From NCBI GenBank assembly GCA_032433765.1, contig JAVIAB010000059.1, forward strand, positions 57,488,103 through 57,552,102: DNA of 64,000 nt, read 5' to 3'. This DNA is from Megaustenia siamemsis. Taxonomy: Eukaryota; Mollusca; Gastropoda; Stylommatophora; Ariophantidae. Below, piece after piece: positions 55,015-64,000 of this stretch. The notes beneath the pieces are model-generated. The model was not told where the DNA came from. It saw nothing but the letters and a program-made list of their open reading frames with translations, and ran no database searches. Position 1 is the stretch's first letter. Each line of letters starts with the position of its first letter. The position numbers were made by a program, and so were the translations under genes.

Positions 55015-56095
55015 TCCACTTTATATTGAATTCATAGATTACGAAAAGGCATTTGATAGTTTAAACAGATGAATGCTTTAGAAATTGCTGAGTCATTACC
55101 GAATCCCCACAAAGTTTATTTACCTGATAAGAACAATGTATAAAGGAATAAAATGTAGTGTGGTGCGTGAAGAGCAGATTACAGAAGCATTTTAAATAAC
55201 AGGAGTAAGGATCTCCATTTCTCTTTCTACTGGCCATAGATTGGATTATGAAAATAACTCAAAACAACAGAAATGGAATCCAGTGGTCACTGACCAAGCA
55301 ACTTGAAGATTTAGACTTTGCTGATGACATAGCTCTCCTATCACACAGCCATCAATAAATGCACGATAAAACGAGCATACTTGATGAGAGATCACAACAG
55401 ATGTTAGTGAAAATAAATAGAGATAAGACCAACATTATGAGAATTAATGTAGTTGGCAATAACCAAATGAAAATAGGAGAAATACCTCTACTAGACATAC
55501 AATCTTACATATATCTGGGCAGTAATATAGACAAAGAGGGATGAACAGAAAATGAATCTAAAATAAGGATATCAAAAGCAAGAGGAGCTTTTGTTGCACT
55601 GGGAAACATATGGAAATCTAAAGAAATTAGGTTAAATACTAAAATAAAAATGTTCAACTCCAATGTCAGTCATATTATATTGCTGTGAAACATGGAGAAC
55701 AACAAAAATGACAATCATGAAGATACAGACTTTCATTAATTGATGCTTGTGCAAAATAAAAGGATGGAAATGGCAGGACAAAATCACTAACATAGAATTA
55801 TGGAAATGTACCAGTCAAATACCAGTGGATAAAGAGATACAGCGAAGACGATGGCGCTGGATAGGACACATACTGTGGAAGCCAACTGAGAGTATTACAC
55901 AACAGGCCTTTTTTCAGAATCCCCAGGGAAAAAGACATAGAGGAAGACCAAGGAATTCTTGGAGAAGACAGGTGGAGGCAGAGATGGAGATGATGGGGAA
56001 GACATGGAATGATCTTAAAAGAATGGCAAGAAACAGAACAGCTTGGAAAGTGTTTGTTGAAGACATATGCTCCACAGGGAGCTGAAAGGTAGAAG
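55015..56095 (+). mobile_element. LINE, RT motifs A and C through 3' end (family L2)
   Basis: It reads FIEFIDYEKAFDSLNR (RT motif A), then in other frames EDLDFADDIALLSHSHQ (motif C), SQQMLVKINRDKTNIMRI, SYIYLGSNIDKEG. It continues with KGWKWQDKITNIELWKC, RRRWRWIGHILWK and TWNDLKRMARNRTAWKV. About 1.1 kb of an ORF2 with several stops. It is the best L2 copy in the window and the reference for 24336-24684 and 61091-61874. Confidence 0.88.
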
Positions 56096-56159
56096 AACCT
56101 AGGAGCTGTTGATCTGAATCTACACATAATAATAAATAACACATTATAATATTATTAAC

Positions 56160-57215
56160 TTAGCAATAATGTTAACTTTGGATGTAGAACAGAGGTAAAA
56201 TGCAGAGTAGTACAGGTAAAGGTTGTATTTCAAATTATGATAAAGACTTTACGTTACCCATTCCTGACTTTGGAGATTTCACCATCAGTTGAGCTAGTCT
56301 TCACAAATAGATGTGAATCATTGACAGTCAGACAACCAACAAGAAAATCATAAAGAGAACACAGAAATATAGTTTTAGAGAAGAATATTGAGAATACTAT
56401 GGACAGCTAAAAAAAATAGTCTATCTATCTATCTTTTGTTCGCCTGAAGTATTGTCTATATCTGCAATGTCGTTTCCTGTATAAATGTTACTGTCTTTTG
56501 TAATTCTTGCAGTGGCCCATATAGTTTTGTCTGTAATGTTGTTTCTATGGGCCAATTAATTTTTCTCAGTCTACTATATTCAGTGCAGTCTTGAAGTATG
56601 TGTTCAGCAGTCTGGGGCGCCTGTCCACATGTACAAGTAGTTGATGTGCCGATCTTGAATTTTGTATACATATGACTACGGAGTCGATTGTGTCCTGTTC
56701 TGAGGCGTATAATGATAACTTGTTCGTATCTATTCATATTATGAAAGGCATCCTTATTTGGGGCTTGTGGTCCTCTGATTGATTTGATTATCTGTTTCTT
56801 ATAATGGTAAGTAACCGGTGTATCTAGTTGTGTGCCTGTTGAACCTTCCTTTGCCAACTGATCTGCTTTCTCATTTCCTGGTATTCCACAGTGAGACGGG
56901 ATCCACTGTAGGGCAACTTTGTGGTGAGAATAGAGTAATAAGGACATTCTAAATATGGCCAATGCTTAAAGATAGCTGATTTCCAACATTAGTAAGATAA
57001 GAAACAGTCATAATTTTTTGGCCATGTTTAGAAAAGAAAACAACTGGAATATATTGGGACAACTGAAAAGAAATCATGGTAAAAGTGATAGAGGAAAACA
57101 GTGAAAAGATCAAGACAGTTTCAGAAATTATCTAGCAGGAAGTTAACAACAGAACTTATAAATAGCTGTAGAGATAGAAAGTTGTGGAGAGACATGATCA
57201 CCTCTGTGGCATGAT
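56160..57215 (+). mobile_element. LINE family A copy split by an antisense LINE
   Basis: 56200-56420 and 56961-57215 correspond to consecutive family A sequence (GGACAGCTAAAAAAAATAG, then GACATTCTAAATATGGCCAA). The end GAGACATGATCACCTC with GCATGATACTTGAT is the family 3' end. The interrupting element is 56421-56960 on the other strand. Confidence 0.78.
56421..56960 (-). mobile_element. LINE RNase H and C-terminal zinc-knuckle-like end, nested
   Basis: An intact 168-codon frame (56962-56456) reads VALQWIPSHCGIPGNEKADQ (RNase H motif), then IIRLRTGHNRLRSHMY and CTCGQAPQTAEHILQDC. The C-x-C-G then E-T/A-x-x-H-x-L-x-x-C pattern is the known C-terminal of Jockey-like LINEs. It ends in a TATC/GATA tail at 56421. 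It is the youngest-looking LINE piece here. Confidence 0.87.
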
Positions 57216-57670
57216 ACTTGATAGAATTATTAATAGTTAAAAAAATCATTAAAAACCCATTTTGTTGGCACTAGTAAGACTTTGTAGGGAGTAAAGAGAC
57301 AAGACAAGGCATACAAATAAATATCTTTACAATATTTTTCCATTTCTGAAGTCTACCAGAGACATTGTAGGTGAGAATAAAAGCCGCTTGTCCAGCGCAG
57401 TCACCACATGGTTGTTTTAATCTAAGTTTATATTTTACTTCCGATAGAACATTTTTCTGACTCTGCCATGATTTCAATTCACATGTTCTCTTGCATGAGA
57501 ATATCATAAACTTGATATTTATAAAGGAGTGTTATCATCCCAGCGTCTGTTTTCCTGATACACCAGTAGCTGATTTATCAAACTTGAACAAATAATTGAT
57601 GCCTTTAAATCCAGGATTCCTCTTAAAGCTACATTTTCCCAGTGTTTAATCTTGTTTAACTGCCTTTCAG
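57216..57670. other. Intron end before exon 10, no recognised feature
   Basis: No supported element. No exon-like frame. Confidence 0.5.
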
Positions 57671-57941
57671 ACTTTGAACAGGAGCAAGTCAATACAGCAG
57701 TGGTGGGTCTCGACGCAGTCGGCATTGGCAGTGTTGTCTACTTATTTGGAGGTTTTGCTGGAGTCATGCTTGGTACACTGTCCCAACTGGTGCTCCCATC
57801 AGATGTGTGTGCACTCATCACTGACTTGGTTGTTTGTAGCAACATCTCTGGCTGCCAGATGTGTGTTCAGACTCTAGATTCTGGTGAGAATATCACTGTG
57901 TGTTACAGCAGCCACAGAGATAACAGTTCAAGACCTCCCAG
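57671..57941 (+). CDS. megf8: MEGF8-like exon 10: kelch blade 6 and PSI-like cysteines
   Basis: The acceptor is AACTGCCTTTCAG at 57670 and the donor CTCCCAG|GTAATC at 57942. It opens DFEQEQVNTAVVG, then VVYLFGGFAGVMLG, the last GG blade. LPSDVCALI, LVVCSNISGCQMCVQ and ITVCYS follow, a PSI-like cysteine cluster with two glycosylation sites (NIS, NIT). It ends in phase 2 after RPPR. Confidence 0.92.
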
Positions 57942-57954
57942 GTAATCAAAATTC

Positions 57955-58775
57955 TACTTAACATCTTACAGCCCTCCAGTAAATTGTATTTAAATCTTAC
58001 CGCCTTTCAGTATATTCTACTTAATATCTTACAGCCTTAAAGTAAATTGTACTTAAATCTTACAGCCTTTCAGTGTATTCTACTCAACATCTTACAACCT
58101 TCCAGTAGATTGTATCTAAATCTTACATCCTTCCAGTAAATTGTACATAACATCTTATAGCCTTCAAGGAAATTGTATTTAAATCTTAGTCTTCCAGTAA
58201 ATTGTATTTAAATCTTACAGCCTTCCAGTATGTTCTACTTACATCAAACAACCTTCCAGTAAATACTTACATCTTACAGCCTTCCAGCAAATTCTACTTA
58301 CAGCCTTCCAGTAAATTGTATTTAAATCTTACAGCCTTCCAGTATGTTCTACTTATATCAAACAGCCTTCCAGTAAATACTTACATTTTACAGTCTTCCA
58401 GTAAATTCTACTTACATCTCACAGTCTTCCAGTAAATTGTACTTAATATCTTACAGCCTTCCAGTAAATTGTACTAACATCTTACAGCCATCCACTAAAT
58501 TCTACTTAACATCTTACAGCCTTCCAGTAAATTGTATTTAAATCTGACAGCTTCCAGTGAAATGTATTCATATCTTACAGCCTTCCAGTAAATTGTACTT
58601 ACATCTTACAGCTTCCTGTAAATTGTATTTAAATCTTACAAGTCTTTCACTACACTAAATTCTATTTAACATATTACAGCCTTCCAGTAAAATGTATTTA
58701 CATCTTACAGCCCTTTAATAAATTGTACTTACATCTCACAGTCTTCCAGCAAATTGTACTTACATCTCACAGTCT
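57955..58775. repeat. About 31-bp degenerate tandem repeat, about 26 units
   Basis: Unit landmarks are CTTACAGCCTTCCAGTAAAT and TGTATTTAAAT / TCTACTTAACAT. More diverged than the other arrays. Each unit contains TTACAG-like or TTCCAG-like strings, so it is full of cryptic AG acceptors just after exon 10. Confidence 0.93.
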
Positions 58776-58777
58776 TC

Positions 58778-59060
58778 CAGTGATATCATCCACCATTCAG
58801 GGCTTATAGTGTTCCTCACCACATGTCCCTTTTCTGGTGAACTTCTTGAAATCTGTAAGCGAGTGATGTCTGCTATCTTTGCTGCGTTTGTCAGTGTTTT
58901 TTTTTCAGTGTCTTTTGAAGGTGTCTCATTTCTTTTCCAGCTGTTTCTCACATGAGGCCTGACTTTATGATTCTCAAGTGTTTTTTCTCTTCTTATCCAT
59001 TGGCCAACATATACACATCTTCTCTTCTTGGTTATAGATCCTAGAAAACAAAACCTCTCT
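58778..59060 (-). mobile_element. LINE fragment, 3' end
   Basis: The - strand reads MRNSWKRNETPSKDTEKKTL, then NAAKIADITR, and upstream a VYVGQWIRREK-like string. Diverged. Confidence 0.6.
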
Positions 59061-59279
59061 GTAAGTTCAATTTTTCAGTAAAACTCTCATAAAATTTACT
59101 ACTCAAAAGAAAGATCTCTAGTTCGGAGAAATAATATTTGTATTGACTTTATCGTACAAATTTGTGGAACAATTATAGTTTTAAAAAAATAATTGAAACG
59201 ATTAAGGAGCACAGCTAGGACAAATGTTAACATTATTTGTATGATATACTGGTTTTTTTTTTTTTTTAGCTCAAGTTTT

Positions 59280-60025
59280 TGTCTTCTTCTACTTCTTCTT
59301 TCCTTCCTCATCTGCCTTTCAGCGTCGAGGGGAGATATAATTTGCAGTCTTTTTGCTCTTCTGTTCGCCTCTGCTGCTGTTATGTTTCCTAGTGCTTCTA
59401 ATATTCCATCGACCCATCTTTTTCGTGGTCAACCCTTCTGGTGTTCTCACAACATTTGTTGAAGGCTCGTTGTGTTGTGTTTTGTTCTTTCTGCTTTGTC
59501 ACATGGCCAAACCATTTTATCTGTTGTTTCCTTACATATTCTATGGCGGGGGCTATTCCTAGCTTTTTTCTCAGTTCTTCATTTCTGATCTTATCTCTCA
59601 GACTGTTTCCTGTCATTCGTCTAACACATTTTATCTCAGTAGAGGTTATTTTTCTTATTGTTCTTGCATCTAGGGTCTAGGTCTGGCATTGGTAGCACAA
59701 CGTTGGAATGAAGATTGTATTGTATAGTGCTTGTTTTGCCTCCAAAGTTATTTCCTTGTTAGACAATGGTGGTGATAACTGTCTGGTGATTTGACAAGCT
59801 TTGTTGCATCTTGAGTCTATCTCTGCTGTTTGAGAATTATCGTTTGTCATTAGACTTCCTAGGTATTTGAATTCCTCTACTTGTTTTTGTTGTCTGCCTT
59901 CTATAGTTATGTTGGTGTTCTGTTTATTTATGGCGACATTCATGACTTCTGTTTTCTTGATGTTGATTTTCTGGTTTTTGTTGTAAGGGACCAAACACAA
60001 CTGAATACTTTCTGTCTCAACATTA
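59280..60025 (-). mobile_element. LINE fragment, post-RT to 3' end (family D)
   Basis: The - strand reads KINIKKTEVMNVAINKQN, EFKYLGSLMTNDNSQTAEID, EAKQALYNTIFIPTLCY, then KCVRRMTGNSLRDKIRNEEL and IKWFGHVTKQKE. The 3' UTR end is duplicated at 42170-42300. It may start near 60110. Confidence 0.83.
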
Positions 60026-60124
60026 TTAGAACACACACACACACAAAAGTCCCTTCCACTTATTTTACATTTAAAAAAACACACTTTTATGAAGCGATCA
60101 TATTTTTTCATGCCATTGTTGTAT

Positions 60125-60430
60125 TATAACCAATGAGGAAGTTCTAAAAGAGGCCAACACAAAAAAAGAGCTCATAAAAAACAGAAAGAAACAATCAACA
60201 TTTTTTTGGTCACATCATGAGAAGAGGAAAGTTTGAATACTTGGTTACAACTGGCAAAATAAAAGGAAAGAGAGATTGTGGACGACAAAGAGAGAAAATA
60301 CTGATAGCTTGGTGTCATGGCATGGAAAACAGTCAACAACAGAACTGATACAATGCACTGTAGATAGAAGATTGTGGAAGGACATGATCGCCTACGCCAA
60401 CCGGTATGGCACATGATCATGATGATTGTC
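60125..60430 (+). mobile_element. LINE fragment, 3' end (family A)
   Basis: Near-identical to 32315-32600: GAAGTTCTAAAAGAGGCCAA, ATTGTGGAAGGACATGATCG, GCCTACGCCAACCGGTATGG. Ends CATGATGATT. Confidence 0.82.
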
Positions 60431-60686
60431 ATAATTAAAAAAAAACACTTCTGTCACAATGATGCATCACAGATCATAATGCAAATAATTAGGAATGTTC
60501 ATGGTGGGAAAGAGCTCACAAACTGGAAACTGTTGATTTTCAATTTTGAGGTTGTAATTTTTACAAATTATGTTGCTGTGATGTGTGAAGGGCCTTTCAG
60601 TTGTTTCCAAAATGGAGGAAATATTTTTTCTCCGGCTTGGTATAGAACCGTTGATCAGAGGTTTAACAAGCCGCTATCGTAAAAAT

Positions 60687-60952
60687 TTCCAGTGTGTTAC
60701 CGGGGCCTCATCATAAGGGGAGTAAAGAATAGTGACACTGTGACCTTCCAGGCATGTTGTAAGAGGCGACTAAGTCGATTGATTGATGGCTTGACAAGCT
60801 GTCATTGTAAAAAGTATTGTTATGGAAACAGACCATAGATTTTAGAAGCAGTGATCTCTGCAATATGTGCCATTTTGGCATGCAAGGTTTCTGTTTTTGA
60901 GATTGTGGTTCTGCCCTATGTGCCGTCTTTGGCTCGAAAGGACAATAGATAG
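60687..60952 (+). repeat. SINE-like element N, copy 3 (longest)
   Basis: Bounded by 11-base target duplications, so the ends are firm. It starts TTCCAGTGTGTTACCGGGGC, has GTAAGAGGCGACTAAG and ends GGCTCGAAAGGACAATAGAT. The GTAAGAGGCGACTAA phrase resembles one I associate with a conserved central domain in SINEs of marine invertebrates. That recollection needs checking. Confidence 0.85.
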
Positions 60953-61090
60953 ATCGTAAAAATGCTTTTGTTAATTAAACGTAGACCTGTTACAGAATGT
61001 GTAAATTAGAAGTAGAAAATAAAAATTTAGATCAGAGAAGGAGTATCTTGGTCTACGCCCTATGGGCCGGCTACGGCTTGAAAGGTCAAT

Positions 61091-61874
61091 TCTCTCTCTA
61101 CCTTTTTAGCTTCCAGTGGAGCATAGGTCTTCAACAAACACTTTCCAAGTCGTTCTGTTTTTTGCCATTCTTTTAAGATCATTCCATGTCTTCCCCATCA
61201 TCTTCATCTCTGCTTCTATCTGTCTTCTCCAAGAATTCCTTGGTCTTCCTCTTTGTCTTTTCCCCTGGGGACTCCAAAAAAGGGCCTGTTGTGTAATACT
61301 CTCAGTTGGCTTCCGTAGTGTGTGTCCTACCCAGCGCCATCATCTTCACTGTATCTCTATATCTACTGGTGTTTGACTGGTACATTTCCATAATTCTATG
61401 TTAGTGATTTTGTCCTGCCATTTCCATCCTTTTATTCTGCACAAGCATCCATTAATGAAAGTCTGTATCTTCGTGATTGTCAATTTTGTTGTTCTCCATG
61501 TTTCACAGCCATATAATAGGGCTGCCTTAACATTTGAGTTGAAAATTTTTATTTTTGTATTTAACCTAATTTCTTTGGATTTCCATATGTTTCCCAGTGC
61601 AATGAAAGCTCTTCTTGTTTTTGATATCCTTATTTTGGTATCATTTTCTGTTCCTCCCTCTTTATCTATATTACTGCCCAGATATATGTAAGATTGTACA
61701 TCTAAAAGAGGTGTTTTATTTGGTTATTGCCAACTGTTTTAATTCTCATAATGTTGGTCTTATCTCTATTAATCTTCAGTCCTAGCTGTTGTGATCTCTC
61801 ATCAAGTATGCTCATTTTATCCTGCATCTGTTGATGGCTGTGTGATAGGAGAGCTCTGTCATCAGCAAAGTATC
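61091..61874 (-). mobile_element. LINE family L2, 5'-truncated, nested
   Basis: The - strand reads YFADDRALLSHSHQQMQDKM, SQQLGLKINRDKTNIMRIKT, then (frames broken) NDTKIRISKTRRAF, KGWKWQDKI, and TWNDLKRMAKN. It begins exactly at RT motif C, so it is truncated at its 5' end. Target duplication GAAAGGTCAAT. Confidence 0.88.
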
Positions 61875-61890
61875 GAAAGGTCAATAGATA

Positions 61891-62099
61891 GGGATAATAT
61901 TTTTACGACGTGTTTGTAATCTAGGGTTAAACTGATAGTTGCATGACCATGTCTCTTATTACTGCACTAATACTGCCTTAATCATATTTTTTTAATGCAT
62001 TTAGATCATATAAATAAAAATTGTTTTTTTTTCCCTGATAGTTGGGGTGGTTAAATATTTTTAAAGTCTCCACTGATTCATTTCTTGTTTATTTTTCAG
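61891..62099. other. Intron end before exon 11
   Basis: No repeat recognised. A long T-rich tract at 61985-62032 and the acceptor tract at 62080-62099. Confidence 0.55.
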
Positions 62100-62238
62100 G
62101 TGTGTGGGTCCGACTCCAGACTCCAAGCGATGTAACAATGATAAATATAAAGTGCGTGATTGCCAGCTTTATACGACCTGCAGCCAGTGCCTGGCAGTTC
62201 ATCCCTATTTCAAAGAGCAGGCCAAAGATGGTGATCCT
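62100..62238 (+). CDS. megf8: MEGF8-like exon 11: PSI-like module
   Basis: The acceptor is TTTATTTTTCAG at 62099 and the donor GATCCT|GTAAGA at 62239. One base completes Arg, then CVGPTPDS, RCNN and DCQLYTTCSQCLAVHP. The T-C-S-x-C-L-A-x-H-P string is a clear MEGF8 PSI signature. It ends in phase 0. The next exon is outside the window. Confidence 0.92.
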
Positions 62239-62539
62239 GTAAGAGCTGCAAGATGTTTTTAATAATTGAGTTTGGTGTTCATTGTTTGAACTAACTGCCC
62301 ATGTTTTAAGGAATGTGTTAGAGATTGTTAAATTCATGGAATCAGTTTCTCTGTAGTCGTTAATTCCCCATATCTGCTCCATTTATGTCACAGCTCCAGC
62401 CAAAGAGCATTCGCAAAATTTGTTGACGGGGTCAACTTCTGTGTAGTCTTAATCGACAGCACAGACAACGATTCCAAATGACTTCTATTGAATAGAAAGT
62501 GCACTCTCACTCCAGTTTCCTTGATTATTTTTTTTTTTC

Positions 62540-62855
62540 CGTTTGCCAGCTTTGACCTCTGACGAAGTCCCTAGAGACTAGGAACTGAATTTTGCGTGTT
62601 AATCCATTTTTCCCTGGCAGCCGTATGCACAGGGGTCCCTCACTGCACAGGCAGATAACTCCGACTTTGGAGGTACTCATATTTTTTCCGTCGATGAGTA
62701 ATTGACGTTTCAAGCCGGCCTCGCTGCTGAGACCAGGGGTGGTTGCCACAGAGATAAATCATAGATAAAAATCCCAACCAGTGCAGCCGGGATTTGAACC
62801 CACAACCTTTCTGTCTCGAAGCCGCCGTCTTACCTTGAGACCAACCTGTCCCCCC
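62540..62855 (-). repeat. tRNA-derived SINE (family F)
   Basis: The - strand begins GGGGGGACAGGTTGGTCTCAAGG. Box A-like TGGTCTCAAGG and box B-like GGTTCAAATCCC follow, the latter close to the ideal GGTTCGANTCC. A body of about 230 bases includes GTTGGGATTTTTATC and CCTAGTCTCTAGGGACTTCG, a perfect-looking hairpin. Only one copy here. Confidence 0.75.
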
Positions 62856-62859
62856 CATT

Positions 62860-63460
62860 TCCTTGATTAAAAAAAAAACACTTTTAAAACAAACAAAGCA
62901 ACAAAAATGGTGTAAGCGATTACATTAGTCTCTGTAAACACAGGGCGACAGCAGCCATTTTTTGCATTGTTGGTTGTGGCATTAGCAAAGTTAAATTCCA
63001 GTGCGGTCCAAGTTGGCTACGTGGGCGACAATTTCCAATGAAATCACCAAGTAGGGACTGCCCATGATCACTTCAAACTCCAAATTCATTTGAATAAATT
63101 GAATAAAACACATTAAAAAAAACTGTCAAAACCCAGAAAAACAGTTTTAGTGATGGCACTCTAAAGGTCTGCGAGCATGGCCACTATCTTCCAGAAAGTC
63201 TTACTTGAGACAAGCGTCTCTTAAAAACTGCAATATATTTTTAACTGTTTAGTTCTGCTAACAGCTTTTACTATCATATTCCTTCCTTTAACCCCTTTCC
63301 TCTCTCTCCCTCTCTCTCTATTCCTCCTCACTTCTGACTCATTCTTTGTTATACTTTAGAAGAGGTTCTCACTCTTTCTTCATTTACATCTTGTTACCAT
63401 ATTCCACTGTTCCTTTTTGGAATGTCAATGAGTCATGTGATCCTCAGTTGCCTATTATCT
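62860..63460. other. Intron sequence with no recognised feature
   Basis: Includes a CTCTCTCC-rich stretch near 63300. No exon evidence. Confidence 0.5.
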
Positions 63461-63464
63461 GGCC

Positions 63465-63692
63465 AATCCGGTCTAGAGTTCATTCTTTAATTCTTCCTCT
63501 ACGGATGGTGTGGCTATTCTTTCATTCTTCCTTTACGAACCATGTGGCTGTTCTTTTATTCTTCTTTTATGGACCAAATGGCTATTCTTTCATTCTTCCT
63601 CTATGTACCATGTGGCTATTCTTTCATTCTTCTTTCTTTATGGACCATGTGGCTATTCTTTCATTCTTCCTCTATGAACCATGTGGCTATGT
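63465..63692. repeat. About 36-bp degenerate tandem repeat, about 6 units
   Basis: Unit landmarks are GTGGCTATTCTTTCATTCTT and CTATGAACCAT / TTATGGACCAT. The + strand frame through it (63346-63717) is a by-product. Confidence 0.88.
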
Positions 63693-64000
63693 CTCCCGAG
63701 ACTCTGAAGTGAAATAGAAATCTGCAGATATGTATTTTGCTTTTATTTTTCATTTTTGCATAGTCTTACTAATGAAGGCCTGTGTTGACTGACTGTGACT
63801 GCACTTATCTGAAGGTGCTTGCCAGAGAAAGGATCCACTAATCTTACCTTATAAACCACTCAGTGCGCACACCCCCCAATAATGGACAATAAAAATTGAC
63901 AAACCTGATATGGAGTGTTTATCTTAAATGACTTCTCTAGATCATAAATGCATATCTTCTTCCTTTTCTTCTTCAACAATATCCGTTAAGTAGGCTTGGA
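63693..64000. other. Intron sequence to the window end
   Basis: Nothing recognised. No further MEGF8 exon before 64000. Confidence 0.5.

Larger units (their letters stand above)
60598..61890 (+). repeat. Hairpin module plus L1 3' end, interrupted by two insertions
   Basis: The host is 60598-60686, 60964-61090 and 61886-61890. It matches 33915-34048 and then the L1 terminus (GGTCTACGCCCTATGGGCCG, GGCTTGAAAGGTCAAT). SINE N at 60687-60952 is flanked by ATCGTAAAAAT (60676-60686, 60953-60963). LINE L2 at 61091-61874 is flanked by GAAAGGTCAAT (61080-61090, 61875-61885). Confidence 0.84.

Noticed and set aside
57271..57507. A small gene on the - strand before exon 10
   Set aside because: A 78-codon chance frame with no motif, in intron sequence.
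62745..62855. Functional tRNA gene on the - strand
   Set aside because: It is a SINE head with a C run at the start and no paired acceptor stem that I can find.

Overview
This window is eukaryotic, almost certainly from an invertebrate animal. It shows short exons with GT/AG borders, long AT-rich introns and many LINE and SINE copies, with no bacterial-style gene packing. The only host gene I can support is the 3' half of a MEGF8-like gene (multiple EGF-like domains 8). Eleven exons on the + strand, from 824 to 62238, encode about 720 residues. A lophotrochozoan, perhaps a gastropod mollusc, is my best guess from the style of the retroelements. That is an impression, not a proof.

Gene layout. 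Exons 1-2 carry a laminin-type EGF module and the start of the second CUB region. Exons 3-4 complete the CUB region and start an EGF module that finishes in exon 5. Exons 5-10 each carry one Gly-Gly kelch blade, six in all. Exons 10-11 carry PSI-like cysteine clusters. Splice phases agree at every junction, provided one base is restored in exon 2 (G run at 1967-1969) and one in exon 5 (A run at 31177-31181). Both look like single-base homopolymer losses, so assembly error is more likely than a pseudogene. The gene starts before the window and continues after it.

Introns. About 27 kb of the 64 kb is tandem repeat made of unrelated unit sequences. The largest is a 17.7-kb array of a 62-bp unit (2262-19927) in the exon 2/3 intron, with local higher-order structure of 434 bp (7 units). 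Others are a 35-bp array of 2.9 kb, 77-bp and 34-bp (two) arrays of 0.5-1 kb, and 15-, 27- (two), 30-, 31-, 42-, about 46- and 74-bp arrays. The remainder is dominated by decayed non-LTR retrotransposon pieces of several families and by tRNA-derived or other SINE-like repeats. Several are nested, with readable target-site duplications at 22766/23037, 23568/24203, 23623/23992, 29577/29889, 35520/36176, 60676/60953 and 61080/61875.

I see no prokaryotic system, CRISPR array, virus or toxin gene. The unusual content is the satellite architecture, the nested retroposons, and a recurrent LINE/SINE 3' terminus (core CGAAAGG followed by AATAGATAGAT). Repeat boundaries are read by eye and are good to about 5-30 bases unless a target-site duplication fixes them.
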